A stretch of 64,000 nt of DNA. Origin: Clostridiales bacterium. Lineage in GTDB: Bacteria; Bacillota; Clostridia; Oscillospirales; Acutalibacteraceae. Below are positions 48,063-55,709 of the stretch, piece by piece (the first letter of the stretch is position 1; every line of letters starts with the position of its first letter). The stretch lies in assembly GCA_019418545.1 (NCBI GenBank), contig DYBQ01000007.1, positions 1-64,000 of the forward strand, given 5' to 3'. A program made the translations under genes and the position numbers. The notes under the pieces were generated by a model. It made no database searches and was not told the origin of the DNA. It saw only the letters and a list, made by a program, of their open reading frames with translations.

Positions 48063-49178
48063 TTATTCTTCTCGAATATTTCCTTCCTGTACGCAAAATA
48101 CTTTTCCTTGCTCCAACATGCGCATCGTAGAAGCGTCACAACAGGTGATAAAAATTTGTCTGCCCTGTAAATGATTGAGCAAATATTCCTGCCGGCTGAT
48201 ATCCAGCTCACTCATAACATCATCCAACAGTACTGCCGGCGGCTCTCCAATAATACTTTCCAGTACCGCTGCTTCAGCCAGCTTTAAGGAAAGGACAATG
48301 GAGCGCTGCTGCCCCTGTGAGCCAAAAATTCTGGCCGGTGAGCCGTTAAGAGTTAACTGTAAATCATCCCGATGGGGCCCAACTGTTGTAAATCCTGCCC
48401 CCAGGTCATCCCGCTGACATTTGTGCAGCGTCTCCATCATGGCCTCTGCATATTTTTTGCCAGTATTCTGCTGGTTTATTCCAGTCATTACCATTTGAAG
48501 GCCGATTTGCTCCCTGTTTTTTGAAATTCCGCGGTAGATTTCCCGGACTTCCGGCTCCAGGTTTTGGAGGTATCTCTGGCGCTCCTCCATAATGGCCCCG
48601 CCAAACCCAGACAGGCGCTCATCCCAAATCTCCAACGTATCCATCAATTCGCGGTGCCTTGGGATATCTTTCAAAAGCATATTACGCTGCTGCAGGGTAC
48701 GATTATACTGGTTTAATAACCCTGCATAAGAAGGGCGAATCTGACAGATGGCACTGTCCAAAAAACTTCGTCTTTCTGCTGGACCATCTTTGACAAGGGA
48801 TAAATGCTCCGGTGAAAACACCACCGCGCAGAAGGTTCCCACCAAAGAAGACGCTGCCTTTTTTCCTACGCCATTTAATACAGCACTTCTGCGGCCGCTC
48901 TTGATTTTGAGCTCTGCGGTTTGCTGCCTTCCTGCTCCAAAAAAATCCATGGTCAGCGCCGCTATATTGGGATTTTCTGTTTCGGCTTCCATACGGACCA
49001 AGTCCCCATCCCGAGCGCCCCGAAACGAATGGCCTCCTGTAAACAGCCAAATCCCCTCTAACAGGTTCGTTTTTCCTTGAGCGTTGTCCCCATAAATCAC
49101 ATTCACTCCAGGACCGGGAGAAAAGCTTCCTGTGCAAAGATTCCGGTAATTTTCAAAGGACAGAAGTATCACTCTCAC
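48063..49178 (-). CDS. recF: DNA replication and repair protein RecF
   Basis: An SMC-like ATPase of 371 residues that loads RecA at gaps. The Walker A is [14 protein letters not shown], the signature region is [18 protein letters not shown] and the Walker B is [11 protein letters not shown]. The start codon is GTG at 49178; GTGA overlaps the yaaA stop by 4 bases, so the genes are coupled. Confidence 0.96.
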   Translation of the reverse strand: MRVILLSFENYRNLCTGSFSPGPGVNVIYGDNAQGKTNLLEGIWLFTGGHSFRGARDGDLVRMEAETENPNIAALTMDFFGAGRQQTAELKIKSGRRSAVLNGVGKKAASSLVGTFCAVVFSPEHLSLVKDGPAERRSFLDSAICQIRPSYAGLLNQYNRTLQQRNMLLKDIPRHRELMDTLEIWDERLSGFGGAIMEERQRYLQNLEPEVREIYRGISKNREQIGLQMVMTGINQQNTGKKYAEAMMETLHKCQRDDLGAGFTTVGPHRDDLQLTLNGSPARIFGSQGQQRSIVLSLKLAEAAVLESIIGEPPAVLLDDVMSELDISRQEYLLNHLQGRQIFITCCDASTMRMLEQGKVFCVQEGNIREE

Positions 49179-49390
49179 GCAGATGTCACCTGGTATTCTA
49201 TACCGGCAAAAACAGCTTTATCGCCAGGCCGCATTTTTTTGCCGCGCATGGTACACACTTCCCCATTTACGGTGACTTCTCCGTTTTGAATGGCAACCTT
49301 TGCCTGACCACCGGTTTCAAATGCACCAGCCAGTTTTAACATGGCATCCAAACGAATGAATTCTGTATCAATTTGGATTGTTTGCTCCAT
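49175..49390 (-). CDS. yaaA: S4-domain RNA-binding protein YaaA
   Basis: A 71-residue S4-like RNA-binding protein found between dnaN and recF across Firmicutes, linked to ribosome assembly. Motifs are [21 protein letters not shown] and [19 protein letters not shown], the alpha-L fold. It overlaps recF by 4 bases. Palindromic sequence lies upstream. Confidence 0.9.
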   Translation of the reverse strand: MEQTIQIDTEFIRLDAMLKLAGAFETGGQAKVAIQNGEVTVNGEVCTMRGKKMRPGDKAVFAGIEYQVTSA

Positions 49391-49425
49391 ATACTCTTCC
49401 CTTCTTTCATCTATAGAATTTGGAT

Positions 49426-49478
49426 TCCCTTTTATACTATTTGTATAAAAGGGAATTTATACAAATAGTATAAATTAA
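49426..49478. repeat. Nested palindromes between dnaN and yaaA
   Basis: A perfect 14-bp hairpin (49426-49439 with 49445-49458) is followed by a 9-bp hairpin (49456-49464 with 49470-49478). The same bases also form one 19-bp inverted repeat, 49433-49451 with 49458-49476, loop of 6. The stems are AT-rich. The first could be a terminator for dnaN or a processing site. Confidence 0.7.
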
Positions 49479-50584
49479 AATTCTTCGGTTTTCAGTCGTA
49501 CCGGCAGAACCAAGAACAGGAAAGAATCTCCCTCTTTAGGCAAAACTTTCATAGGAGAAAGAGCCCCGTTCAAAACTACTTTCACTTCGTCGCCCTCTAC
49601 ATTTCGAAGTGCATCCAATAAATACCGGTTGTTAAATCCAATTTCCACCCGACCACCGGTCAGCTGGCAAGGCAATTGGTCATTGGCACGCCCCACTGCT
49701 GTAGAGCACAAAATTTTAATTTCATCATCCTCGAAGATGCAACGCACCGGACTTTTTAGTCTGTCGGTAATTAACAGGGATACACGTTCCACACTATCAA
49801 TAAAAGAACGTGTTTTCACAATCACTTCCGTTGAACCAGCCGCCGGGATTGCCGCTTTATAGTCCAAAAATTCTCCCTCCAGCAAACTGGAAAGAACTGT
49901 ATAATTCCCAATTCGGGAAATAATATGCCGTCGTCCCACTGAAATTTGTAATTCCTGCTCTTCATCTTTTAATAGTTTTAGCAGCTCTGCCAATGCTTTT
50001 CCCGGAACCACAAACTTTAACTCTTCGCTGCACATTACCGGCTCCGTTCTCATAGCAAGACGATATCCATCCACCGATACCATACGCATAGTGTTGTTCG
50101 TAATTTCGAACAGGCTTCCTGTGTGAATCGGTTTGGCATCATTATCGGACACCGCAAACAACGTTTGCCGTATCATGCTTTTTAATAAAGGTTGGCTAAT
50201 GGTAAAAGATACGGTATCTGTAACAGCCGGAAATTCAGGAAATTCTTCTGCCGGAATCCCTATAATAGAGAATTCACTTGCGCCGCTATGAATGATTGCA
50301 ATATTTTTTTCATCCACGGAAATTTCCAAGGATTCAGATGGCAATCTGCGAACAATATCGCCAAATAATTTTGCATTCAAAACAACAGTGCCCTCTTCAT
50401 TGATAGATGCAGGTACCTGTGTTGTCATTCCCAGCTCTAAATCGTAAGCGCTGAGCTCTAACGTTCCCTGTCCTGCCCGAAGCAGTACGCCTTCCAATGC
50501 AGGAACTGTCGATTTTGTAGAAACAGCTCTTTGAATATTCAACACTGCTTCGGAAAGATCTTTTTGAGAGACAGTCAGTTTCAT
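49475..50584 (-). CDS. dnaN: DNA polymerase III beta sliding clamp
   Basis: A ring-shaped processivity clamp of 369 residues made of three repeated domains. It begins MKLTVSQKDLSEAVLNIQRAVSTKS and ends MKVLPKEGDSFLFLVLPVRL, both typical. AAGG precedes the ATG. It is 311 bases downstream of dnaA in the same direction and overlaps the nested palindromes at its end. Confidence 0.97.
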   Translation of the reverse strand: MKLTVSQKDLSEAVLNIQRAVSTKSTVPALEGVLLRAGQGTLELSAYDLELGMTTQVPASINEEGTVVLNAKLFGDIVRRLPSESLEISVDEKNIAIIHSGASEFSIIGIPAEEFPEFPAVTDTVSFTISQPLLKSMIRQTLFAVSDNDAKPIHTGSLFEITNNTMRMVSVDGYRLAMRTEPVMCSEELKFVVPGKALAELLKLLKDEEQELQISVGRRHIISRIGNYTVLSSLLEGEFLDYKAAIPAAGSTEVIVKTRSFIDSVERVSLLITDRLKSPVRCIFEDDEIKILCSTAVGRANDQLPCQLTGGRVEIGFNNRYLLDALRNVEGDEVKVVLNGALSPMKVLPKEGDSFLFLVLPVRLKTEEF

Positions 50585-50895
50585 TAAGAACCTTCTTTCT
50601 ATATGGATAGGAAAGATTATTTGTTTAAATTTAGAATCAGTAGTAGAGTAGACGGAAAAGTGGAATTAGGCGAAATAGCCCAGCGCAAAGCCAACAATCT
50701 GTATTTTTATGCAGATGATAGATTGTGAATAAATAGCATATATCCCCAGAGACAAATTGACGCTTTTGGAGAAGTTGAAAACTTAGTGGGGAATGTTAAA
50801 AAGATGTTGAAGCGAAGGAACATCCATATTCTTCACTTATAAACAGAAAAGTAGAAAAGTGGAGAGATTTTTAACTTTCTCTAAAAGAAATAAAA
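50585..50895. other. dnaA-dnaN intergenic region, part of the oriC candidate
   Basis: An AT-rich 311-base gap without a gene. It holds one full DnaA box, TTATTCACA on the minus strand at 50724-50732, next to AT-rich sequence that could melt. No second consensus box was found, which is few for an origin. Firmicutes origins often split around dnaA, so this may be one half of oriC. No clear dnaN promoter was read. Confidence 0.5.
50724..50732 (-). other. DnaA box
   Basis: TTATTCACA fits the consensus TTATNCACA exactly and is flanked by AT-rich sequence. Confidence 0.6.
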
Positions 50896-52209
50896 TTACC
50901 GGTCGCGGATATTTTTGATAATATCTTCGATTGTCGCTTTGGTGCGGGGGTCTTTGACCATGTTCTTTTCTACCTGCTGGATAGCATATACAACGGTAGA
51001 ATGGTCTCTTCCTCCAAATTCTTTTCCAATAGCTGCCATAGGAAGTTGTGTGATTTCCCGAACTACATACATGGCAATTTGTCTTGCGTTAGACAGGGGG
51101 GCAGGCCGTTTCCCAGAACGGATGTCGTCAGGAGAAACTCCAAATGTCCGTCCCACTTCTTCGATGATTTTCTCAATGGTAACAGGAGCCGGCTGGTCAT
51201 TATTGATAATATCGCTGATAGCAGCCTGCGCTGTGTTGATGCTGGGAGTTTTTCCTTCCAGAAGATAATAGGCTTTTAATTTTTTGACAGCTCCCTCCAG
51301 TTGACGGATATTGCTTTTCAGTTTGTTGGCGATATACTCGCATACATTGTCGGGAATCATCAAATCCAGAAGCTCTGCCTTTCTTTTGATAATGGCAATC
51401 CTGGTTTCAAAATCCGGCGGCTGAATGTCCGCCGTCAGGCCCCATTCGAAACGGGTCTTCAAACGGTCTTCCAATGTAGCAATATCTTTGGGAGGCCGGT
51501 CCGAAGTGAGCACAATCTGTTTTTTAGATTCATAGAGAGTGTTAAAGGTGTGGAAGAATTCTTCCTGAGTAGATTCTTTGCCGGCAATAAACTGAATGTC
51601 ATCCACCAGCAGCGCGTCTGCCTGGCGGTATTTCTGCCGGAATTCCGGTGTGGTACCTTTGCGGATGGCTTCAATGATTTCATTGGTGAAGTCGTCCCCT
51701 TTGATATAAAGGATGTTCATTTCAGGATGCGTCTTTGAAATCTCATTGCAAATGGCATAGAGCAAATGGGTTTTTCCAAGACCGGAATTTCCATAAATAA
51801 ACAGCGGGTTATATAAAGCGGCTGGTTTTGACGCAACGGCCAGAGATGCCGCATGTGCAAATTTGTTTGAGGGACCGACGATAAACGTGTCAAAAGTAAA
51901 CTCGTAGTCATCGCTGCTTTTTTCGACATGTTTTTTTTCTTTTCCATCTGACAGCTCTTCTGGGGTGCAAAGCTGGATTTCGATTCCTGAGCCGAAAATT
52001 TCTCCAAATGCATTCGTTAATAATTCAGAATAGCAGCGGGTGAGTGTTTGCTTGTGGAATTCGTTGGGAACTTCCAGGGTTGCCACTCCTTTTGAAAAGT
52101 CCAATGAAATAGGTTTTATCCTGCTAATCCAGGAATCATAGGCTACTTCTGTAATATGTTTTTTGCAATACTCACAAATTAAGCCCCATGCTTCCAGAAA
52201 CGATTCCAT
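50896..52209 (-). CDS. dnaA: Chromosomal replication initiator DnaA
   Basis: AAA+ initiator that opens oriC. The 437 residues have an N-terminal interaction domain (MESFLEAWGLICEYCKKHITEVAYDSW), a short linker, an AAA+ core with Walker A GNSGLGKTHLL and Walker B LLVDDIQFIAGKE, and a C-terminal DNA-binding domain with GGRDHSTVVYAIQQVE. The frame is open to 52341. The ATG at 52209 has GGATGG 8 bases ahead and gives the family's usual N-terminus; ATG 52221 has no SD spacing. Confidence 0.97.
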   Translation of the reverse strand: MESFLEAWGLICEYCKKHITEVAYDSWISRIKPISLDFSKGVATLEVPNEFHKQTLTRCYSELLTNAFGEIFGSGIEIQLCTPEELSDGKEKKHVEKSSDDYEFTFDTFIVGPSNKFAHAASLAVASKPAALYNPLFIYGNSGLGKTHLLYAICNEISKTHPEMNILYIKGDDFTNEIIEAIRKGTTPEFRQKYRQADALLVDDIQFIAGKESTQEEFFHTFNTLYESKKQIVLTSDRPPKDIATLEDRLKTRFEWGLTADIQPPDFETRIAIIKRKAELLDLMIPDNVCEYIANKLKSNIRQLEGAVKKLKAYYLLEGKTPSINTAQAAISDIINNDQPAPVTIEKIIEEVGRTFGVSPDDIRSGKRPAPLSNARQIAMYVVREITQLPMAAIGKEFGGRDHSTVVYAIQQVEKNMVKDPRTKATIEDIIKNIRDR

Positions 52210-52280
52210 AGTATTATCCATCCCTTCTAACCGGCAGTGCCGATGTGTTTTTTGTAAAATTTTCGAGTGTGTCCCAAAAT

Positions 52281-52309
52281 ATCTTAACATATTTTCCACA
52301 GTAACGCAA
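52281..52309 (-). promoter_or_regulatory. dnaA promoter with DnaA-box-like site in the spacer
   Basis: TTGCGT (52304-52309), a 17-base spacer and TAAGAT (52281-52286) on the minus strand. The spacer contains TTTTCCACA (plus strand, 52292-52300), one mismatch from the DnaA box, so DnaA could repress its own gene. Confidence 0.6.
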
Positions 52310-52316
52310 TTTCTTT

Positions 52317-52343
52317 CGTTGAAAAAACGCTTATTTTTCAACG
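52317..52343. repeat. Perfect palindrome upstream of dnaA
   Basis: CGTTGAAAAA (52317-52326) and TTTTTCAACG (52334-52343), spaced by 7, just upstream of the dnaA -35. A possible operator or AT-rich origin element. Confidence 0.5.
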
Positions 52344-52470
52344 TTAATAATTGTGAAAAATGATTTTAGGGAATCATGGAAAAGGAACCTATTGATAGAA
52401 GAAAAGCAAGAGTGCATGGAAGAATTTATAAAAGATGAAAGAAAACTTTGGCTGATGTAAAAGAAAATCT

Positions 52471-52503
52471 GCCGGAAAAACAGTTCCTTTTTCCGGCTTT
52501 TTG
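52471..52503. terminator. Orphan intrinsic terminator between dnaA and rpmH
   Basis: GCCGGAAAAA (52471-52480) pairs perfectly with TTTTTCCGGC (52488-52497), then TTTTTG. No accepted gene ends upstream of it on the plus strand. Confidence 0.75.
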
Positions 52504-52598
52504 TGATATAGTAAGAGAAACCTCCCGTAAATGGCCTGACAAACCTGAGATGCAGTGGGAAAATCCGCGATTTTCAGCCGGATTTTATGAGATTTTTA

Positions 52599-52628
52599 TT
52601 GACATACCGCCGTTTGGTGGGGTATAAT
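52599..52628 (+). promoter_or_regulatory. rpmH promoter
   Basis: TTGACA (52599-52604), an 18-base spacer and TATAAT (52623-52628), about 50 bases before the rpmH start. Confidence 0.85.
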
Positions 52629-52677
52629 GCTAACTTGCAAGGCTTATACCTTTATACCCCGAAAGGAGGGTGTTTGT

Positions 52678-52812
52678 ATGCTGAGAACGTATCAGCCGAA
52701 AAAGCTGCACAGAAAAAAGGAGCATGGCTTCAGAAAGAGAATGTCTGACAGAAACGGCCGCAAGGTCCTGGCTCGCCGCAGAGCAAAGGGCAGAGCTCGC
52801 CTGTCCTACTGA
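52678..52812 (+). CDS. rpmH: 50S ribosomal protein L34
   Basis: A 44-residue, strongly basic ribosomal protein: [18 protein letters not shown] then [26 protein letters not shown] lies before the ATG at 52678. The frame also continues upstream to 52627, but that start lies in the promoter region. Confidence 0.96.
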   Translation: MLRTYQPKKLHRKKEHGFRKRMSDRNGRKVLARRRAKGRARLSY

Positions 52813-52840
52813 TTTTTGAATCTGTTCCAAACAAACAGCG

Positions 52841-52936
52841 CGGCGGCAGTTTTGCCGCTGTAGGGGCCACCGTATAGAAGGGAGTTTGGCAGCCGATGTG
52901 TGACTGCCGGACCATATCCAGCTTTGACACTCCTTT
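52841..52936 (+). other. Structured intergenic RNA candidate between rpmH and rnpA
   Basis: The transcript of the 269-base gap can fold into a hairpin CGGCA-GTTT-TGCCG (near 52850-52864) and a junction. AAGGGAGT (52878-52885) pairs with ACTCCTTT (52929-52936), closing GGCAG/CTGCC (52888-52892 with 52904-52908) and a weak GGA/TCC stem. No T-run follows. It matches no riboswitch I know. Confidence 0.4.
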
Positions 52937-53081
52937 GCAGGGGGTCAGATGGAATCCTTCAGCGTGGCCTTTTCTTTATGTTTTTTCAATGTTGTTGCCA
53001 TAAATTTCCCTGTAAACCGGAAGTTTGGCCTAGGGATGGAATGTATGCCGGGGAATGCCCGGCAGTATGGATGGATGTCGG

Positions 53082-53417
53082 ATGGATTGCTTTGTTTCAA
53101 TTTGTGAAAACCGTGATTTCAGAAGAATTTATGCCAGAGGCAGGTCTTTTGTTACGCCGGTTCTGGTAGTATATGTAATGAAAAATAGAACCCGTCTTCT
53201 TCGAGTGGGGATTACTACCAGCAAAAAAATTGGGAACGCTGTGAAACGAAGCCGTTCCCGCCGGGTAATTCGGGAGGCGTTACGCGCTGTTGCCCCCAAC
53301 ATTAAAGATGGATATGATTTGATTCTGGTGGCCCGGGCCAGAACTCCTTTTGTGAAAAGCACGGAGGTCCAGCTGGTGTTGCAGCAGCAGTTGGAGAAAG
53401 CAGGCATTTTAAAATGA
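53082..53417 (+). CDS. rnpA: Ribonuclease P protein component
   Basis: Protein subunit of RNase P, which trims the 5' leader of tRNA precursors. 111 residues with the conserved [39 protein letters not shown] (the RNR-type motif) and GYDLILVAR. The frame reaches back to 53055. I choose the ATG at 53082 because it gives the family's short N-terminus and has GGATGG 7 bases upstream; the start is not certain. It overlaps yidD by 4 bases. Confidence 0.93.
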   Translation: MDCFVSICENRDFRRIYARGRSFVTPVLVVYVMKNRTRLLRVGITTSKKIGNAVKRSRSRRVIREALRAVAPNIKDGYDLILVARARTPFVKSTEVQLVLQQQLEKAGILK

Positions 53418-53638
53418 AAAAAGTGTTAATGTGGCTTGTTCGTTTTTATCAACAGGCGATTTCTCCCAGAAAACCTCCCTGCTGCAAGTATATCCCCACC
53501 TGTTCCCAATATGCGCTGGAGGCGTTGGAGAGGTTTGGCGCAGTAAAAGGGACAGCACTGGCTGTTTGGAGAATCCTTCGCTGTAACCCTTTTAGCCGGG
53601 GCGGGTATGACCCTGTCCCCGAAAAAAAGAAAAAATGA
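53414..53638 (+). CDS. yidD: Membrane protein insertion efficiency factor YidD
   Basis: A 74-residue protein that helps YidC-dependent insertion. Features are an amphipathic N-terminus ([18 protein letters not shown]), the conserved [15 protein letters not shown], and a C-terminal [12 protein letters not shown]. The ATG overlaps the rnpA stop (ATGA), and yidC follows 25 bases later. This rnpA-yidD-yidC order is standard. Confidence 0.95.
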   Translation: MKKVLMWLVRFYQQAISPRKPPCCKYIPTCSQYALEALERFGAVKGTALAVWRILRCNPFSRGGYDPVPEKKKK

Positions 53639-53663
53639 CTGATAAATTGAGGTGCCCAGGCTT

Positions 53664-54767
53664 ATGTTCATGGATTTTTTTAATTTCTTTGGCGGTTTAC
53701 TCGGCTATATTCTGTGGTTCTTCTATATGGTGGTGAAGAACTATGGTGTAGCGATTATTTTGTTCACCGTTGTGGTGAAAGTGTTGCTGTTCCCCATGTC
53801 CATTAAACAGCAGAAATCTATGGCGGCACAGAGTAAGCTGGCGGCCAAACAAAAGGAATTACAGGCGCGATATGCCAATAAAAAAGATGCCAATAGTAAA
53901 ATAAAATATCAGGAAGAACTTCAAAAACTGTATGATAAGGAAGGCGTCCACCCTATGGGAGGATGTTTGACAACACTGCTTCCTTTCCCGATTATGCTGG
54001 GATTGTATTATGCTGTGGTGTTCCCACTGAAGAATGTGCTGCATCTTCCTTCTGATTCCGTACAGCAGGCACTGGATTTACTGCAGAAAATCCCGGGAAT
54101 CGGCGTGAATTTTTCTGCTAACAGCTTTTATAATGAAATGGAACTGGTAAAGCACTTTGATGCCTTGAGAGACCACCTGACCGGTATCTTTACTGGCAGT
54201 GAGCTGGACCAGATTGCTTCTCTTTCCAGAGGGTTCCAGTTCTTGGGACTGGATTTATTGAAAACGCCTCAAGGCAGCGAGTTTTCTACCATGCTTTGGT
54301 TGATTCCGGTTTTGTGTCTGATTTCTTCTTGGGCATCCCAGTACTTTATGATGAAGTTACAGCCTGGCATGCAGCAGCAGCAAGGATGCATGAAGGTTAT
54401 GATGTATGGTATGCCTTTAATCAGCGTTTACTTCTCCTATATTATGCCCGGCGCAATCGGTTTCTACTGGATTATTTCTACGTTAACCAGTTTTGCATCT
54501 ACATTGGTGATGAACCGTTTTTACAGCCCGGCTCAATTGACCGCAAAAGCAGAAGCACAGCGTGCAGCGCTGCGTTTTCAGGAAGAGTCGGTGGTGAAAG
54601 AGCTGCCGCCTGCCGTTCAAATGCGTCTTGCTGAAAAGTTACAGGGCGCTCAGGGAGGAAAAACGGAAGATAAAAAGGATATGTCTCAGAGCAAAAAGGG
54701 CAGTAAGAATAAGACGAAAAAACAGGGAAAATCCGGCTCAGATGCTTATTTGGGGTCGAAAAAATAA
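53664..54767 (+). CDS. yidC: Membrane insertase YidC
   Basis: Inserts and folds proteins in the cytoplasmic membrane. 367 residues with about five hydrophobic segments. The first region is GGLLGYILWFFYMVVKNYG, then VVVKVLLFPMSIKQQKSM with the conserved hydrophilic-groove Arg/Lys side, and later PVLCLISSWASQYFMMKL and IMPGAIGFYWIISTLTS. The C-terminal tail is Lys-rich (KKGSKNKTKKQGKSG) for ribosome contact. GTG at 53652 is possible, but GAGGTG is 9 bases before the ATG at 53664, so I start there. No lipoprotein-type signal Cys is seen. Confidence 0.94.
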   Translation: MFMDFFNFFGGLLGYILWFFYMVVKNYGVAIILFTVVVKVLLFPMSIKQQKSMAAQSKLAAKQKELQARYANKKDANSKIKYQEELQKLYDKEGVHPMGGCLTTLLPFPIMLGLYYAVVFPLKNVLHLPSDSVQQALDLLQKIPGIGVNFSANSFYNEMELVKHFDALRDHLTGIFTGSELDQIASLSRGFQFLGLDLLKTPQGSEFSTMLWLIPVLCLISSWASQYFMMKLQPGMQQQQGCMKVMMYGMPLISVYFSYIMPGAIGFYWIISTLTSFASTLVMNRFYSPAQLTAKAEAQRAALRFQEESVVKELPPAVQMRLAEKLQGAQGGKTEDKKDMSQSKKGSKNKTKKQGKSGSDAYLGSKK

Positions 54768-54785
54768 CATTGGGATACCAATGTT
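54766..54785 (+). other. Hairpin at the jag ribosome-binding site
   Basis: AACATTGG (54766-54773) pairs perfectly with CCAATGTT (54778-54785), loop GATA, right after the yidC stop and directly before the TTTTGGAGG site of jag. It may affect jag translation; no terminator T-run. Confidence 0.4.
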
Positions 54786-54803
54786 TTGGAGGTGCAGGTT
54801 GTT

Positions 54804-55625
54804 ATGATTAAAGAGATGATTGCGACTGGCGATACGGTAGAACAGGCATATGAAAAGGCCTGCGAAATGTTGGGAGTTGAAACCCACGAGGCTGAATTTG
54901 AGATTTTGGAAATGCCCGTAAAGAAAACTTTTGGAATTTTTGGGGGAAGCCCGGCCAAGGTACGTGCTTTTATCAAGTCTTCTCCGGCGGACGAAGCGGC
55001 AGAATATCTGAAAAAAATTGTTCGCGGAATGGGTCTCGATGATATTGAAATTGAAATTAAGGAAGAAGAAAGCGGTGCGTTGCTTTCTCTGACCGGCGAG
55101 GATATTGGTTTTATTATTGGCCACAGAGGAGAGACACTGGATGCCTTGCAATATCTGGCAGGCCTGGTGGCGAACCATGTGGAGAATACCTATTATCGCA
55201 TTACGCTGGATATTGGAAACTATCGCGAAAAGCGGAAAGAAACGCTGGAAGTATTGGGCCGGAAAATGGCTGCCAAAGCACTGAAAACTGGCCGGAATTG
55301 CTCTTTGGAGCCTATGAATCCTTATGAGCGCCGTATTATCCATACGGCCGTACAGGAAGTGGAAGGCGCCAAGTCCTGGAGCGAAGGCGAGGATATGGCA
55401 CGTCATGTGGTGATTGGCCCTGAAGAGGGCGAGCGCCCTCAGCGCCGCAGCAATAACTATCGCGGCGCAAATTCCCGTTCCCGCGGCGGCCAAAAGGGCG
55501 GAAACCGTCGGAACAGTGGCGGCAGACCCCGTAACAATGAGAATACGGGCCGTCCTGCCGGAAGTGCTCCGAAACGTGACAGTGGAGATGCGCCTCTGTA
55601 TGGACGCATTGACCGGAAGGGCTGA
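54804..55625 (+). CDS. jag: KhpB/Jag RNA-binding protein with Arg/Gly-rich tail
   Basis: An RNA-binding protein of 273 residues that acts with KhpA in cell division and envelope control. A Jag N-domain (about 1-50, MIKEMIATGDTVEQAYEKACEML then KKTFGIFGG) is followed by a KH domain (LTGEDIGFIIGHRGETLDALQYLAGL) and an R3H domain (LEPMNPYERRIIHTAVQEVEGAKSWSEG). Residues about 215-260 are a disordered tail rich in R, G, N and S with repeated RGG-like steps. GGAGGTG is 10 bases before the ATG at 54804; the frame from 54786 includes the SD. Confidence 0.93.
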   Translation: MIKEMIATGDTVEQAYEKACEMLGVETHEAEFEILEMPVKKTFGIFGGSPAKVRAFIKSSPADEAAEYLKKIVRGMGLDDIEIEIKEEESGALLSLTGEDIGFIIGHRGETLDALQYLAGLVANHVENTYYRITLDIGNYREKRKETLEVLGRKMAAKALKTGRNCSLEPMNPYERRIIHTAVQEVEGAKSWSEGEDMARHVVIGPEEGERPQRRSNNYRGANSRSRGGQKGGNRRNSGGRPRNNENTGRPAGSAPKRDSGDAPLYGRIDRKG

Positions 55626-55656
55626 ACGGACGGGTCAGGCATTATGTGAAAGTTTG

Positions 55657-55687
55657 AGGCGGTTCTGGAAAGAGCCGCCTTTTTGTT
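55657..55687 (+). terminator. Intrinsic terminator after jag
   Basis: AGGCGGTTCT (55657-55666) pairs with AGAGCCGCCT (55671-55680) with one wobble, then TTTTG. It separates the rpmH-jag transcript from mnmE, whose start is 23 bases later. Confidence 0.8.
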
Positions 55688-55709
55688 TGTCAGAATGGAA
55701 GGTGATATT

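Larger units (their letters stand above)
52210..52677. other. dnaA-rpmH intergenic region, oriC candidate
   Basis: The divergent gap between the minus-strand and plus-strand arms. It contains the dnaA promoter (52281-52309) with a DnaA-box-like TTTTCCACA at 52292-52300, a second near-match TTTTTCACA (minus, 52352-52360), a 10-bp palindrome (52317-52343), an orphan terminator (52471-52503) and the rpmH promoter (52599-52628). The gene-direction switch here argues for replication starting between about 50.6 and 52.7 kb. Exact consensus DnaA boxes are few. Confidence 0.5.

Noticed and set aside
52376..52438. A 20-codon frame before the orphan terminator
   Set aside because: Weak start signal and basic low-information sequence; insufficient to call a gene.
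52900..53169. An 89-codon frame overlapping rnpA
   Set aside because: Out of frame with rnpA and without a recognisable motif; the RnpA frame carries all family residues.
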